A stretch of 64,000 nt of DNA from Microbacterium binotii (GCF_021398715.1 NZ_CP090347.1:2108001-2172000); one strand, 5' to 3'; counted from the stretch's first letter, positions 50,954-61,883 are shown. Translations and numbers: made by a program. The notes: generated from the sequence alone by a model not told the origin.

Positions 50954-51730
50954 TCAGCGCGACCGGCGGAGCTTGACCGTCAACGAGTCGACGAGGACCG
51001 CGATGCGGTCATCGACCGACCAGCGGCGGGCGAGACGGGCGAGGACGGCATCCAACTGCTCCTTGTCGAGACCGTCGATGAGGTGCAGCTCGACGATCAG
51101 CTCCGGACCGCGCAAGCGCGCGTCGGGGTCTCCTGCGGCGACCGAGAGATCGAGCACGGCGAGTTCGGCGCCGATGCTCTCCTGCAGCCCCGCGAAGACC
51201 TCCGGCGACACCGGGCTCGGCTCCCACGGGTGCCCCTGGCCGATGGCCCAGACGGCGGGCCGGCGCAGCACGAACTCCGTCGGTGAGCCCGGATCGATGA
51301 CGATCAGATCCGTGTCGTCGCCCGCGGCAGCGAGCGCGGTGCGGATGCCGTCAGCGGGGACGGGCCGTGCGCTCCGATCCCACCGGGCCATGGTGTCGAC
51401 CGAGCTGAAGACCGGAAGAACGCGTCGCCCGTCCGGACCTGCGACGGTGACGATCGACAACTCCTGCGTCTTGTCCACGCGCAGCCCGCTGGGGGCGGTG
51501 CCCTCCTCCCCCTTCTCGGCGATGAGCGGGATCAGCAGGCGCGCACGGCGATAGGCGTCGACGACGGCGACAGCGTCGCCCTCCCCGGAGCGAAAGGCCG
51601 TCAGCGCGGCCAGCAGCGCCGCATCCGCCGAGCCGTCGTCACCCGCGTGGGTGTTCGTCTGGAAACGACGCCCTTCCCAGGGGACCCCCGCGGAGTCGTG
51701 TCCGCAGCTCGCGTCAGCGTCCTGCGACAT
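50954..51730 (-). CDS. SseB family protein
   Basis: 258 residues. SseB N-terminal domain: [29 protein letters not shown] and [20 protein letters not shown]. Cytoplasmic. The ATG at 51730 lies 17 bases inside the end of priA and has GAGG 6 bases ahead, so it is coupled to the his genes. Role unknown in actinobacteria. Confidence 0.8.
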   Translation of the reverse strand: MSQDADASCGHDSAGVPWEGRRFQTNTHAGDDGSADAALLAALTAFRSGEGDAVAVVDAYRRARLLIPLIAEKGEEGTAPSGLRVDKTQELSIVTVAGPDGRRVLPVFSSVDTMARWDRSARPVPADGIRTALAAAGDDTDLIVIDPGSPTEFVLRRPAVWAIGQGHPWEPSPVSPEVFAGLQESIGAELAVLDLSVAAGDPDARLRGPELIVELHLIDGLDKEQLDAVLARLARRWSVDDRIAVLVDSLTVKLRRSR

Positions 51731-52460
51731 CCAGCGCCTCGGCCAGCGTGAACGCGCCGGCATAGAGGGCCTTGCCCACGATGGCGCCCTCGACACCCAG
51801 CGGCACCAGCTCGCGAAGCGCGGCGATGTCGTCGAGGCTCGAGATCCCGCCCGAGGCGACCACCGGCTTCGGGGTACGCGCCGTGACCTCGCGCAGCAGC
51901 TCCACATTGGGGCCGCGCAGGGTGCCGTCCTTGGTGACGTCGGTCACGACGTAACGGCTGCAGCCCGCGTCCTCGAGGCGGTCGAGCACGGCCCAGAGGT
52001 CGCCACCCTCGCGCGTCCAGCCGCGCGCCGCGAGGGTCGTGCCGCGCACGTCCAGCCCGACGGCGACGGACTCGCCGTAACGACTGATGACATCCGCCGC
52101 CCACTCGGGATTCTCCAGCGCCGCCGTGCCGAGGTTGATGCGCGCCGCTCCCGACTCGAGGGCGGCGTCGAGGCTCTCGTCATCACGGATCCCGCCCGAC
52201 AACTCGACCTGGACGCCCTTCACCTGCTTGATGACCCGGCGCATCACGGCCGCGTTGTTGCCGCGTCCGAACGCGGCGTCGAGATCCACGAGATGGATCC
52301 ACTGCGCGCCCTGCCGCGCCCACTCGACGGCAGCGTCGACCGGGTCGCCGTAGCTGGTCTCGCTACCAGCCTCACCCTGGGTGAGGCGGACGGCCTTCCC
52401 ATCGGCGACATCGACCGCCGGCAGAAGGATGAGTTCAGGGGTGGACGCGAAATCGTTCAT
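51714..52460 (-). CDS. priA: HisA/PriA phosphoribosyl isomerase
   Basis: 248 residues, (beta/alpha)8 barrel. [18 protein letters not shown] with catalytic Asp16 region, [10 protein letters not shown] and [16 protein letters not shown] with the second catalytic Asp. In actinobacteria this enzyme usually serves both histidine (HisA) and tryptophan (TrpF) synthesis. Whether it is bifunctional here depends on a separate trpF. Confidence 0.93.
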   Translation of the reverse strand: MNDFASTPELILLPAVDVADGKAVRLTQGEAGSETSYGDPVDAAVEWARQGAQWIHLVDLDAAFGRGNNAAVMRRVIKQVKGVQVELSGGIRDDESLDAALESGAARINLGTAALENPEWAADVISRYGESVAVGLDVRGTTLAARGWTREGGDLWAVLDRLEDAGCSRYVVTDVTKDGTLRGPNVELLREVTARTPKPVVASGGISSLDDIAALRELVPLGVEGAIVGKALYAGAFTLAEALDVAGR

Positions 52461-52518
52461 GGCTCCTCGTGCGCTCGCGCACCCGGCGGATCCCCGGCGT
52501 GCGGCACGAGGTAAGAGA

Positions 52519-53163
52519 CTACTGGGGTCGCAGCGTGCTGATCCAATTGGCGAGGAGACGGATGCCCGCAGCCCCCGATTTCTCGGGGTGGAACTGCGTG
52601 GCGCTGAGAGGCCCGTTCTCCACGGCCGCAAGGAACGGGGAGCCGTGTGTGGCCCACGTGAGCACCGGCTCGGCGAACGGCGCCTGAGGCGGCATCGTCC
52701 AGTGCTGCGCCGCGAAGGAGTGCACGAAGTAGAAGCGCTCGTCCTCGAGCCCGGCGAACAGACGTGAGCCCGCATCCGGTGAGACCGTGTTCCAGCCCAT
52801 GTGCGGCAGAACGGGCGCGTCGAGCTCGGTCACCGTCCCCGGCCACTCGCCCAGCCCGTCGGTCGCGTCGCCGCGTTCCACGCCGTGGTCGAACAGCACC
52901 TGCATCCCGACGCAGATCCCGAGCACGGCGCGGCCGCCGGCCAAGCGCCTGCCGATGAGCTCGTCGCCCTTGCTCGCCCGCAATGCCTCCGCCACCGCTC
53001 GGAACGCTCCGACACCCGGCACGAGCAGGCCGTCCGCATCCTGGATGAGTCCGCGGTCGGCGGTCAGCCGCGCGTCGGCACCGGCTGCGGCCAGAGCCTT
53101 GACGGCGGAGTGGACGTTGCCCGAACCGTAGTCGAGGACCGCGACCAGCGGCGCGTCGGTCAC
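52519..53163 (-). CDS. hisH: Imidazole glycerol phosphate synthase subunit HisH
   Basis: 214 residues. Class I glutamine amidotransferase: VPGVGAF, catalytic Cys in LGICVGMQ and the His/Glu pair in [12 protein letters not shown] start overlaps the hisB stop (GTGA). HisF, its partner, lies outside the window. Confidence 0.95.
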   Translation of the reverse strand: MTDAPLVAVLDYGSGNVHSAVKALAAAGADARLTADRGLIQDADGLLVPGVGAFRAVAEALRASKGDELIGRRLAGGRAVLGICVGMQVLFDHGVERGDATDGLGEWPGTVTELDAPVLPHMGWNTVSPDAGSRLFAGLEDERFYFVHSFAAQHWTMPPQAPFAEPVLTWATHGSPFLAAVENGPLSATQFHPEKSGAAGIRLLANWISTLRPQ

Positions 53164-53777
53164 AGGGCGCCCTTCGTGCTCGGGATCCCGTCGACGAGCG
53201 GGTCGAACGCCTTCGCCTGGCGGAACGCACGTGCGAACGCCTTGAACTCGGCCTCGGCGATGTGGTGCGGGTCGCGGCCGCCCAGAACGCGCACGTGCAC
53301 GGTGAGCGCCGCGTTGTAGGCGATGGCCTCGAACGCGTGACGCACGAGTGACCCGGTGAAGTGACCCCCGATCAGGTGGAACGCATACCCCTCGGGCTCG
53401 CCGTCGTGGACGAGGTACGGGCGGCCGCTGATGTCGACGACCGCCTGCGCGAGCGCCTCGTCGAGCGGCACGAGCGCATCGCCGTACCGCGCGATCCCGC
53501 TCTTGTCCCCCAGAGCGGCGCGGATCGCCTGGCCGAGGACGATCGACACGTCTTCCACGGTGTGATGTGCGTCGATGTGGGTGTCACCGGTGGCCCGCAC
53601 CGTCAGATCGGTGAGGGAGTGCTTCGCGAACGCCGTCAACAAGTGGTCGAAGAACGGCACGCTCGTCGAGATCGAGCTCTTGCCGGTGCCGTCGAGGTCG
53701 AGCGAGAGCTCGATCTGCGACTCGCTCGTGGCCCGGCTGAGCTCGGCGGTGCGGTGCGATGCGGGCTGCGCGGTCAT
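53160..53777 (-). CDS. hisB: Imidazoleglycerol-phosphate dehydratase
   Basis: 205 residues, monofunctional. Metal-binding motifs DAHHTVED and [16 protein letters not shown], and FFDHLL. ATG overlaps the hisC stop (ATGA). Confidence 0.96.
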   Translation of the reverse strand: MTAQPASHRTAELSRATSESQIELSLDLDGTGKSSISTSVPFFDHLLTAFAKHSLTDLTVRATGDTHIDAHHTVEDVSIVLGQAIRAALGDKSGIARYGDALVPLDEALAQAVVDISGRPYLVHDGEPEGYAFHLIGGHFTGSLVRHAFEAIAYNAALTVHVRVLGGRDPHHIAEAEFKAFARAFRQAKAFDPLVDGIPSTKGAL

Positions 53778-54868
53778 GCCTGCGAGTCTATCGACGCCAT
53801 GGCCGCCAGGAACGCCGTCGTCTCAGCCTCGGTCCCCGCCGTCACGCGCAGGTGACCGGGGATGCCGACGTCGCGGATGAGGACGCCACGTTCGTACAGC
53901 GCGCGCCACACGGCCGCAGGGTCGGCGACGCCGCCGAACAGGACGAAGTTGGTCCATGACTCGTGCGCGAGGTAACCCATCGCGGTCAGCTCGCCGCTGA
54001 TGCGATCACGCTGCGCGACGATCTCGTCGACCATGCCGAGCATCGTGTCGGCGTGGCGCAGCGCGGCCTCCGCTGCCGCCTGCGTCAGGGCGCTGAGGTG
54101 GTACGGAAGCCGCACCAGACGAAGAGCGTCCACGACCGCGGGATCAGCAGCCAGGTACCCGACGCGCGCACCCGCGAACGCGAACGCCTTGCTCATGGTG
54201 CGGGAGACGACCAGCCGCTCGCGCCCTGGCAGAAGCGAGATCGCCGACGGGGTGTCCCGCGGGGCGAACTCCTGATAGGCCTCGTCGACGATGACGATGC
54301 CGCGGCTGGCCTCGTACACCGCCTCGATGACGTCGAGGGTCATCGGCGTTCCGGTCGGATTGTTCGGGGCGCAGAGGAAGATCACGTCCGGGTCCGCCCG
54401 ACGCACCTGTTCCGCGGCGGACACAGCGCTCAGGCTGTAGTCCTCGGCGCGAGTGCCGGCGACCCACTCCGCCCCCGTCGCCCGGGTGAGCAGCGGGTAC
54501 ATCGAGTACGTGGGCGCGAAGCCGAACGCGGTGCGCCCAGGACCCGCGAACGCCTGCAGGACGTGCTGGAGGACCTCGTTGGACCCGTTGGCCGCCCAGA
54601 TCTGCTCCGCGACCAGTCCGCCGCCGAGGTAGCCGGCGAAAGCAGCGCGCAAACGGCTGAACTCGCGGTCCGGGTAGCGGTTGACCTGTTCGAGGGCGGC
54701 ACCGATCGACGCGAGGATGTCGGACGCGACATCGGCCGGGACGGGATGCGTGTTCTCGTTGACGTTCAACGCCACCGGAAGCGGCGCTTGGGGCGCGCCG
54801 TAGGGCTTGAGTCCGCGCAGATCGTCGCGGATCGGCAAATCATCGAGGCTGATCGTCACGCGCTCCAT
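53774..54868 (-). CDS. hisC: Histidinol-phosphate aminotransferase
   Basis: 364 residues. PLP aminotransferase with NVNENTHP, a GSNEVLQ loop, CAPNNPTGT and the PLP-Lys segment [18 protein letters not shown]. First of hisCBH-priA; hisD is not adjacent. Confidence 0.95.
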   Translation of the reverse strand: MERVTISLDDLPIRDDLRGLKPYGAPQAPLPVALNVNENTHPVPADVASDILASIGAALEQVNRYPDREFSRLRAAFAGYLGGGLVAEQIWAANGSNEVLQHVLQAFAGPGRTAFGFAPTYSMYPLLTRATGAEWVAGTRAEDYSLSAVSAAEQVRRADPDVIFLCAPNNPTGTPMTLDVIEAVYEASRGIVIVDEAYQEFAPRDTPSAISLLPGRERLVVSRTMSKAFAFAGARVGYLAADPAVVDALRLVRLPYHLSALTQAAAEAALRHADTMLGMVDEIVAQRDRISGELTAMGYLAHESWTNFVLFGGVADPAAVWRALYERGVLIRDVGIPGHLRVTAGTEAETTAFLAAMASIDSQA

Positions 54869-54887
54869 CGTAGAACCGCGCAGGACC

Positions 54888-55241
54888 TCACTCGCCCGAG
54901 GCGTACTCCGCCGGGATGGCCAGACGTTGCCCGGCGCTCACCTGCGCGCCCGGCAGGGTGTTGAGCCGCATGATCGCGTCGACGACGTCGCGCGGGTCGT
55001 CTTGGGGAGCGACCTCCTCCGCGATCGACCACAGCGACTCCCCCGCCATCACCGTCACCATCTCGAACGAGCCGGCGGCTGCGCCGGGCTCGCGCGAGGC
55101 GAGCGCGGACCCGCCGCTGATCACGCCGACGGCCAGCGCCGCGACGACGGGCAGAGCGACGAGCCAGGCGAGCACCCGACGACCGCGCGCGGTCAGACGC
55201 AGGCGGGTGGCGACGGGGGCGGCGAACTCGATCGTGCTCAT
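54888..55241 (-). CDS. LysM-domain membrane protein, SOS-type division inhibitor
   Basis: 117 residues: a basic N-terminus, one membrane helix (about 25-48), and a C-terminal LysM ([30 protein letters not shown]). Same layout and place (divergent from lexA) as mycobacterial Rv2719c/ChiZ, corynebacterial DivS and Bacillus YneA, which halt division during SOS. The promoter has an SOS-like palindrome across its -10 box. Function is inferred. Confidence 0.8.
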   Translation of the reverse strand: MSTIEFAAPVATRLRLTARGRRVLAWLVALPVVAALAVGVISGGSALASREPGAAAGSFEMVTVMAGESLWSIAEEVAPQDDPRDVVDAIMRLNTLPGAQVSAGQRLAIPAEYASGE

Positions 55242-55267
55242 GACGACTCCTTCAGGACGGGAAGAGA

Positions 55268-55314
55268 TTCGTACCCGACCCTCCGGCCGGGAGAGCCGGG
55301 TACGAACTTCTCTT
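55268..55314 (-). other. Inverted repeat in the leader of the LysM gene
   Basis: TTCGTACCCG (55268-55277) pairs with CGGGTACGAA (about 55297-55306), with short AGAGA/TCTCT flanks, placed between the promoter and the LysM start. Could fold in the 5' leader or bind a regulator. Confidence 0.5.
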
Positions 55315-55315
55315 C

Positions 55316-55346
55316 CGAAGCTATCTTCGATTTACGGTACTGTCAA
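55316..55346 (-). promoter_or_regulatory. Promoter with overlapping LexA-like box for the LysM gene
   Basis: On the minus strand a perfect TTGACA (55346-55341), a 17-bp spacer and TAGCTT (55323-55318). The -10 is embedded in CGAAG-N4-CTTCG (55316-55329), a palindrome near the actinobacterial LexA consensus CGAAC-N4-GTTCG. LexA bound here would block the polymerase. Confidence 0.65.
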
Positions 55347-55490
55347 GCGATCGCGAAACCGGTCGAGTTTCGAAGACGACACGCCCTGCGCAAGGACTGG
55401 ATCGCCGCCGATTCCCGCTACGGTTTGGCTGAAGACACCGAATCATCGACCTCCGACATTCGAACGGAACAGACCCGACGGGAGCGCCGC

Positions 55491-56162
55491 ATGGCCACCA
55501 ACCAGAAGCCGCAGACCCGCCGGCGCAAGAGCCTCAGCGACAAGCAGCTCGCGATCCTCGAGGTCATCCAGCACTCGATCGCCCGCCACGGCTACCCGCC
55601 GAGCATGCGCGAGATCGGGGACGCGGTGGGACTGAAGTCGCTCTCGAGCGTCACGCACCAGCTGAACCAGCTCGAGCTCTCCGGTTATCTCCGACGCGAC
55701 CCCGGCAAGACGCGTGCCATGGAGGTCCTGATCGATCTGCCGGGCACCGCCGCCGAGAACCCGGCCGACGCCGCACCCCCCGTGGGCGATGCCGCGCTGG
55801 TTCCGCTCGTGGGGCGGATCGCTGCGGGTGTGCCGATCACGGCAGACCAGCACGTCGAAGAGATCTTCCCGCTGCCCCGCCAGCTCGTGGGCAAGGGAGA
55901 CCTGTTCATGCTGAAGGTGTCGGGAGACTCGATGATCGACGCGGCGATCTGCGACGGCGACTGGGTCGTGGTGCGTTCCCAGCCGACGGCCGAGAACGGC
56001 GACGTCGTCGCCGCGATGCTCGACGGTGAGGCGACCGTGAAGACGTTCCGGCGCCGCGACGGGCACGTATGGCTCCTGCCGCGCAACACGGCCTTCGAGC
56101 CGATCCTCGGCGACGATGCCGTCGTGCTCGGCAAGGTCGTCGCGCTCATGCGCGCGGTCTGA
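55491..56162 (+). CDS. lexA: SOS repressor LexA
   Basis: 223 residues. N-terminal winged helix ([46 protein letters not shown]) and S24 peptidase domain. Self-cleavage between Ala112 and Gly113 (RIAAGVP), Ser147 in SGDSMID, Lys184 in ATVKTF. GGGAG lies upstream of the ATG. Represses DNA-damage genes, here including the divergent LysM gene. Confidence 0.97.
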   Translation: MATNQKPQTRRRKSLSDKQLAILEVIQHSIARHGYPPSMREIGDAVGLKSLSSVTHQLNQLELSGYLRRDPGKTRAMEVLIDLPGTAAENPADAAPPVGDAALVPLVGRIAAGVPITADQHVEEIFPLPRQLVGKGDLFMLKVSGDSMIDAAICDGDWVVVRSQPTAENGDVVAAMLDGEATVKTFRRRDGHVWLLPRNTAFEPILGDDAVVLGKVVALMRAV

Positions 56163-56211
56163 CTCGCCGCTCTCTTCGGGAGACCCCGGGGCCGCCGCGT
56201 AGCGTGGGGGC

Positions 56212-58350
56212 ATGACCGACACCAGCTCCTACGGTTCCTGGCCCTCGCCCATCTCCGCCGCCGACGTCGCGAGTTCCTCCACGCGCTTCGACGGTGCGCG
56301 GTTCGTCGGCGAGGAGATCTGGTGGGCGCAGTCGGCGCCAGAGGAGGGCGGCCGCATGGCGGTGCGCCGCCGACAGCCCGACGGTCGGATCGCGGATGTC
56401 CTTCCCGCTCCGTGGAACGTGCGATCCCGGGTGCACGAGTACGGCGGCGGCGCGTGGTGCGCGGCCGAGGACGGGCGACTGTTCTTCGTGGAGGCCGGCG
56501 ACCAGCGCGTCTACGTCCTCGACCCGGGCAGCGCTCCGACTCCGCTCACGCCCGAGGCGGACGGCACGGCGTTCGGAGGCCTGGTGTGGGCGTCCGGCCG
56601 CCTGCTCGCGGTGCGCGAGCGCACCGCGGCATCCACCGGGGAGCGGGCCATCGTCGAGATCTCGCTCGATGGCGCCGATGCGCGGGTCATCGCACACGGT
56701 GACGACTTCGTCGCCCAGCCCGCGCTGTCTCCGGATGGTCGGCATCTCGCATGGATCGGGTGGAATCACCCCGACCTGCCCTGGGACCGCACGCGCCTGC
56801 ACGTGGGGCGTCTGCGCGACGGCGTGGTCGAGGATGTCGTCACCGTCACGGACGGCGCGGCCTCGGCGCTCCAGCCGGTGTGGACCGGCTCCGACGAACT
56901 GCTCTACCTCGACGACGCGTCCGGCCGGTGGCAGGTGCAGCGCGTGCGACCGGACACCGGCGAGCGCAGCACCCTCACCCATGACGACGCCGACACGGGC
57001 GGCGCGCTGTGGACGCTCGGGATGCGGTGGTTCGCCCCGCTCGAGGACGGACGGGTCGTCGCGGTGCGCACGAACGGCGAGGACTCTGTCGTGGTGATCG
57101 ATCCCGCCGACGGCACGACCCGCTCCGTGGGCATCGACGGCGCCTCCCAGACCTTCCTCGAGGATGCGCGCGGTACGCGCCTGCTGATCACGACGGCGTC
57201 CGCATCCGCCCCGCTCGGACTCTGGCTCGTGGATGCGGACGGCACAGCGGCACCGGAACGTCTGTCCGGCGACGATCTCTCCGCGCTCGAGCCGTGGTTG
57301 CCCGCACCCCGTGCGTTGACCGCCGACGGACCCCACGGCCCCGTGCACGCCTACTTCTACCCGCCGACGCATCCGGAGCTCCACGGCCCCGTCGACGAGC
57401 TCGCCCCCTGCCTCGTGTGGGTGCACGGCGGACCGACCGCCCATGTGGGCCCGGCCGCATCGCGCAAGATCGCGTACTTCACGAGCCGCGGCATCGGGGT
57501 CCTCGACGTCAACTACTCCGGCTCGACCGGCTACGGGCGCGCCTACCGTGAGCGGCTGCGCGGCCAGTGGGGCGTCGCCGACGTCGACGACGTGATCGCG
57601 GCCGCGCGGCATGTCGCCGCGGCCGGTCTCGCGGACCCTGACCGACTGGCGATCGAAGGAGGGTCAGCCGGCGGCTGGACGGTGCTCTCGGCGCTGACGC
57701 GCGGCGATGTCTTCGCTGCGGGGGTCTCGCGCTACGGCGTCGGCGACGCCCGCGCGCTCGTGGCGGACACGCACGACTTCGAGTCGCGCTATCTCGACGG
57801 TCTGATCGGTCCGCTGCCGGAGACGGAGGAGGTGTACGTCGAACGCTCACCGCTCACGCACCCCGAGCGATTCCGCGTGCCGTTGCTGATCCTGCAGGGC
57901 TCCGAGGACCGGGTCGTGCCGCCGGCGCAGGCCGAGGCCATCCGCGACGCTCTGCGTGAGCACGGCGTGCCGCACGCGTACGTCCTGTTCGAAGGCGAAG
58001 GGCACGGGTTCCGGCGCCGGGAGACCACGATCGACGCGCTCACCTCGGAGCTGGCCTTCCTCGGAGAGGTGCTCGGCTTCACCACGGACGCGCCCGAGCT
58101 TCCGCTGTCGATCGGCGCGTTGCACATCGCCGGCGGCCCGGACGGACGAGAGGTGTTCGTCGACCCCGAGAGCGATGTGACGCACGGGGAGCGCGACCTC
58201 CGCGTCGTCGTCGCGCGCGAGCCCCTGCGGCCCCTCGTCGCCCGCCCGCGCACGCGCGAGTGGGCCGAGACCCTGCGGGCGGCGGGATTCACCGCGACGA
58301 CGAACGATCCGGACCTGTTCGTGCTCCTCCCCGCCCTCGACGGAGAATGA
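56212..58350 (+). CDS. S9 family prolyl oligopeptidase-type peptidase
   Basis: 712 residues, no signal peptide. N-terminal beta-propeller (about 1-380) and C-terminal alpha/beta hydrolase with Ser485 in GGSAGGW, Asp566 in GSEDRVVP and His598 in EGHGF. This is the acylaminoacyl/dipeptidyl-peptidase type. The hydrolase should end near residue 625; about 85 further residues (IGALHIAGGPDGREVFVDPE...) form an unrecognised C-terminal extension that could also reflect a fused small domain. Converges with hflX. Confidence 0.88.
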   Translation: MTDTSSYGSWPSPISAADVASSSTRFDGARFVGEEIWWAQSAPEEGGRMAVRRRQPDGRIADVLPAPWNVRSRVHEYGGGAWCAAEDGRLFFVEAGDQRVYVLDPGSAPTPLTPEADGTAFGGLVWASGRLLAVRERTAASTGERAIVEISLDGADARVIAHGDDFVAQPALSPDGRHLAWIGWNHPDLPWDRTRLHVGRLRDGVVEDVVTVTDGAASALQPVWTGSDELLYLDDASGRWQVQRVRPDTGERSTLTHDDADTGGALWTLGMRWFAPLEDGRVVAVRTNGEDSVVVIDPADGTTRSVGIDGASQTFLEDARGTRLLITTASASAPLGLWLVDADGTAAPERLSGDDLSALEPWLPAPRALTADGPHGPVHAYFYPPTHPELHGPVDELAPCLVWVHGGPTAHVGPAASRKIAYFTSRGIGVLDVNYSGSTGYGRAYRERLRGQWGVADVDDVIAAARHVAAAGLADPDRLAIEGGSAGGWTVLSALTRGDVFAAGVSRYGVGDARALVADTHDFESRYLDGLIGPLPETEEVYVERSPLTHPERFRVPLLILQGSEDRVVPPAQAEAIRDALREHGVPHAYVLFEGEGHGFRRRETTIDALTSELAFLGEVLGFTTDAPELPLSIGALHIAGGPDGREVFVDPESDVTHGERDLRVVVAREPLRPLVARPRTREWAETLRAAGFTATTNDPDLFVLLPALDGE

Positions 58351-58357
58351 GGCGTCC

Positions 58358-59872
58358 TCAGGCGAGGAAGGCTTCGAGCCTGCCGGCGAGCGCCGCGCCG
58401 ACGCGGGCGTGGAGGGCCGTGCCCTCCGCCTCGTGCGACTCCTCGTAGATCATCCCGTGCTCGTGCACGGCCGAGACCAGGTCGCCGCGATCGTACGGCA
58501 GCAGAACCCGCAGCTCGACCTCCGGCAGCGGAAGCGCATCCTCGATGACCTGGCGGAGCTCGTCGATGCCTTCGCCCGTGCGGGACGAGACGAACACCGC
58601 CGAGGGCACGAGCCCTCGCAGCAGGAGCCGCGCATCGTCGTCGATGAGGTCGGCCTTGTTGAACACGACGATCTCCCGCGTGTCACGCGCTCCCACGTCA
58701 CCGATCACATCGTGGACGGTGGCCAGCTGAGCGGCGGGATCGGGGTGCGAGCCGTCGACGACGTGCACGATGACGTCGGCGTCACCGACCTCTTCGAGCG
58801 TCGAGCGGAACGCTTCGACCAGCTGGTGCGGGAGGTTGCGCACGAATCCGACCGTGTCGGTCAGTGTGTAGATGCGCCCGTCCTCGGTCACCGAGCGTCG
58901 AACGGTGGCATCCAGCGTCGCGAACAGCGCGTTCTCCACGAGGACGCCCGCGCGTGTGAGCCGGTTCAGAAGACTCGACTTCCCCGCGTTCGTATACCCG
59001 GCGATCGCCACGGCGGGGATCGTGTTGCGCTTGCGCTCGGCGCGCTTGGCATCACGGGCCGGGGCGAAGTCGCGGATCTGACGACGCAGCTGCGCCATCC
59101 GGGTGCGGATGCGGCGGCGGTCGAGCTCGATCTTCGTCTCACCGGGTCCGCGCGAGCCCATACCTGCGCCGCCGGCGCCGACCTGGCCACCGGCCTGACG
59201 GCTCATCGACTCGCCCCAACCGCGGAGGCGCGGCAGGAGGTACTCGAGCTGGGCGAGCTCCACCTGCGCCTTGCCTTCGCGGCTCTTCGCGTGCTGGCTG
59301 AAGATGTCGAGGATCACGGTCGTGCGATCGATCACCTTGACCTTGACGACGTCCTCGAGCGCACGCCGCTGGCTCGCGGCGAGCTCGGTGTCGGCGATGA
59401 CGGTGTCGGCGCCGACGGCGGCGACGATGTCTCGCAGCTCCTCCGCCTTGCCACGGCCGATGTACGTCGCGGGGTCGGGATGCGGTCGGCGCTGCAGCAC
59501 GCCGTCGAGCACGACGGCGCCCGCCGTCTCGGCGAGGGCAGCGAGCTCGCGCAGCGAGTTCTCGGCGTCCTCGGTGGCACCCTGCGGGTGAACGCCCACG
59601 AGGACGACGTTCTCGAGCCGCAACTGGCGGTACTCGACCTCGGTGACGTCTTCGAGCTCGGTCGACAGGCCACCGACGCGACGCAGCGCCTGACGCTCTT
59701 CGCGGTCGAACTGCTCACCGTCGCCGAAGCCGTCGGCGACGGTCGTCGCGTCCTGCAGCGCCTGCGCTCCGGCCAGAGGGCCGCGCATCCGTGCGCGAGT
59801 ATCCGCTCGCGAGAGCACCCGGTCGACGTCGTCGAGCCGCTGCTCGTCGGTGGACGGGGGTGTTTCTGTCAT
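58358..59872 (-). CDS. hflX: Ribosome-associated GTPase HflX
   Basis: 504 residues. N-terminal HflX domain (RRPHPDPATYIGRGKAEEL, FSQHAKSREGKAQVELAQLEYLLPRL split over motifs), Gly-rich GAGGAGMGSRGPGE loop, then GTPase motifs GYTNAGKSS (G1), DTVGF (G3) and NKAD (G4). Splits or rescues stalled ribosomes. ATG with AAAGGAAACG upstream. A 70-residue N-terminal extension ahead of the core. Confidence 0.95.
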   Translation of the reverse strand: MTETPPSTDEQRLDDVDRVLSRADTRARMRGPLAGAQALQDATTVADGFGDGEQFDREERQALRRVGGLSTELEDVTEVEYRQLRLENVVLVGVHPQGATEDAENSLRELAALAETAGAVVLDGVLQRRPHPDPATYIGRGKAEELRDIVAAVGADTVIADTELAASQRRALEDVVKVKVIDRTTVILDIFSQHAKSREGKAQVELAQLEYLLPRLRGWGESMSRQAGGQVGAGGAGMGSRGPGETKIELDRRRIRTRMAQLRRQIRDFAPARDAKRAERKRNTIPAVAIAGYTNAGKSSLLNRLTRAGVLVENALFATLDATVRRSVTEDGRIYTLTDTVGFVRNLPHQLVEAFRSTLEEVGDADVIVHVVDGSHPDPAAQLATVHDVIGDVGARDTREIVVFNKADLIDDDARLLLRGLVPSAVFVSSRTGEGIDELRQVIEDALPLPEVELRVLLPYDRGDLVSAVHEHGMIYEESHEAEGTALHARVGAALAGRLEAFLA

Positions 59873-59947
59873 CGTTTCCTTTCGGGGCGTCTCGCGCCCG
59901 CTCACTCTAGCCTCCCGCCTTCGGAGACTTACCGCTACGCTTCGTGT

Positions 59948-60589
59948 ATGGGGAGTGACCACTACTTCACCGCGTCACCCGCCAGTCCCGAGAACCTCCG
60001 CACCATTCGTGTCAGCGTGGCCGGTCGCGACATCGACGTGACGACGGCCGGCGGAGTGTTCAGCCCGGATCGACTGGATGCGGGCACCGCCGTGCTGCTG
60101 AGCAACACACCGCCGCCTCCGGCCGGCGGCCACTTCCTCGACCTCGGATGCGGCTGGGGCCCGATCTCGATCTCGCTCGCGCTCTCGTCGCCACACGCCA
60201 CGGTGTGGGCCGTCGACGTCAACCAGCGCGCCCTCGATCTCGTCCGCCGCAACGCGGAGAACCTCGGCCTCACCAACATCAACGCCGTGACGCCGGATGA
60301 TGTTCCCGAGGACGTCGCCTTCCGCACGATCCGTTCGAATCCGCCGATCCGCGTCGGCAAGAACGAACTGCACGGAATGCTCGAGCGATGGATCCCCCGA
60401 CTTGACGAGCGCTCCGACGCCTGGCTCGTCGTCGCCCGCAACCTCGGCGCCGATTCGCTGCAGCGCTGGCTCGCCGCATCCTTCCCCGCGGGCTTCAGCG
60501 TGCACCGCACCGCGACCGCCCGCGGCTTCCGGGTGCTCAAGATCCGTCGCCACGGAGCCGAAGCCACCGCTCCCATTCCGCTGCCCTGA
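59948..60589 (+). CDS. Class I SAM-dependent methyltransferase (RsmC/MTS-type)
   Basis: 213 residues. DHYFTASPAS start, SAM motif LDLGCGWGPISI, VDVNQRALDLVRRNA, and SNPPIRVG in place of the NPPF/Y catalytic motif of base N-methyltransferases. Likely rRNA G-N2 methylation by family, target unproven. ATG 75 bases from divergent hflX. Confidence 0.85.
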   Translation: MGSDHYFTASPASPENLRTIRVSVAGRDIDVTTAGGVFSPDRLDAGTAVLLSNTPPPPAGGHFLDLGCGWGPISISLALSSPHATVWAVDVNQRALDLVRRNAENLGLTNINAVTPDDVPEDVAFRTIRSNPPIRVGKNELHGMLERWIPRLDERSDAWLVVARNLGADSLQRWLAASFPAGFSVHRTATARGFRVLKIRRHGAEATAPIPLP

Positions 60590-60668
60590 CGGTGATACGC
60601 TCACCTCACAACGACTGATGGGCTGAGGGCGCAGTTCGGGCGGGGGATGCGCCGATCGGAGCTTTCCC

Positions 60669-61883
60669 ATGCCCTCTTCCTCCTCCGTCGGCATCCGCTC
60701 GTACCGTGCGCTGCCGCGCATCGCCGGGTGGGACTACCTCGTCGCGACGAGCCTCGGACGTCTTCCCCTGTCGATGGTCCCGCTCGCCGTCCTGACGCTC
60801 GTGACCTCTGCCACGGGGTCGATCGCGGTGGGCGGCTTCGCCGCGGCAGCAGCCGCGATCGGCGAGGCCGTGGGCGCTCCCGCCTCCGGGGCGATCGCCG
60901 ACCGCATCGGGCAACGTCCGGTCCTCCTCGTGGGCGTCGTCGTGCACGTCGCACTGCTCCTCGTCCTGACGTGGGGCGCGGGGCACGTCTCCGACCCCGG
61001 GGCCGTCGCTCTCGCCGCCGGGATCGGGCTGAGCCTTCCGCAGGTCGGCGCGTTCTCCCGCACCCGGTGGCTCTCGCTCGCTCCGGATGATCTGCCGACC
61101 GCCTTCGCCTTCGAGGGCGTCATCGACGAGATCTCCTACATCTTCGGACCCGCCATCGTGGGCCTCACCGCCGCGTTCGTGTCACCGCAGGCGGCGACGC
61201 TCCTCGCCGGTGCGCTCGTGGTCGCCTTCGCGACACAGTTCGCCGTGCACCGCACGCACCGCAGCGTGCCGCGGCGGCGACAGGCGCCGCCGCGGACAGC
61301 AGCCCCCGCGGGGCGCCGGACTCTGCTGGTCACCGCGCTGGTCGGAATGCTGGCGATGGGCACGTTCTTCGGCGCGAGCCAGACGGGTCTCACCGCCTTC
61401 GCGGGGCGCATCGGGATCCCGGATGCGGGCGCGCTCCTCTACGCCGTCATGGCGGTGGGCTCGGCGATCACGACGCTGTCGATGGTGCTGATCCCGGAGC
61501 GGATCGGCACCTGGACACGATGGAGCGTTGCCGCCTGCGGGATGGCTCTGGGGGCGTCGCTCATGCTCGTCGCCGACGACGTCGTGTGGATCATCGGCGC
61601 CGGACTCGTCGCCGGCGCGTTCCAAGGACCGCTGTTGTTGACGATCTTCCGGGTCGTGGGCGACGCCGCCGACGAGGGGCGGGCCGGGATCCTGTTGACC
61701 CTCACCACGAGCGGCATCGTTCTCGGCATCGCGGCGGGCTCCGCCCTGTCCGGACTGCTCGCGCAGAACCTGGGCGCTGCCGCGGGGTTCCTGCCCGTGC
61801 TCACCGCGACGCTCGTCCTGCTCGCGATGGGCGTGGTGGGCGCTGCCGCCGCCAAGGGCGGAGAGCGCACCGCATCCCGTTAG
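60669..61883 (+). CDS. MFS transporter
   Basis: 404 residues, 12 predicted helices. MFS loop 2-3 motif appears as [15 protein letters not shown] basic central loop ([13 protein letters not shown]) separates the two halves. Drug-efflux-like, substrate unknown. Its stop overlaps the convergent dapF stop by 4 bases. Confidence 0.85.
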   Translation: MPSSSSVGIRSYRALPRIAGWDYLVATSLGRLPLSMVPLAVLTLVTSATGSIAVGGFAAAAAAIGEAVGAPASGAIADRIGQRPVLLVGVVVHVALLLVLTWGAGHVSDPGAVALAAGIGLSLPQVGAFSRTRWLSLAPDDLPTAFAFEGVIDEISYIFGPAIVGLTAAFVSPQAATLLAGALVVAFATQFAVHRTHRSVPRRRQAPPRTAAPAGRRTLLVTALVGMLAMGTFFGASQTGLTAFAGRIGIPDAGALLYAVMAVGSAITTLSMVLIPERIGTWTRWSVAACGMALGASLMLVADDVVWIIGAGLVAGAFQGPLLLTIFRVVGDAADEGRAGILLTLTTSGIVLGIAAGSALSGLLAQNLGAAAGFLPVLTATLVLLAMGVVGAAAAKGGERTASR

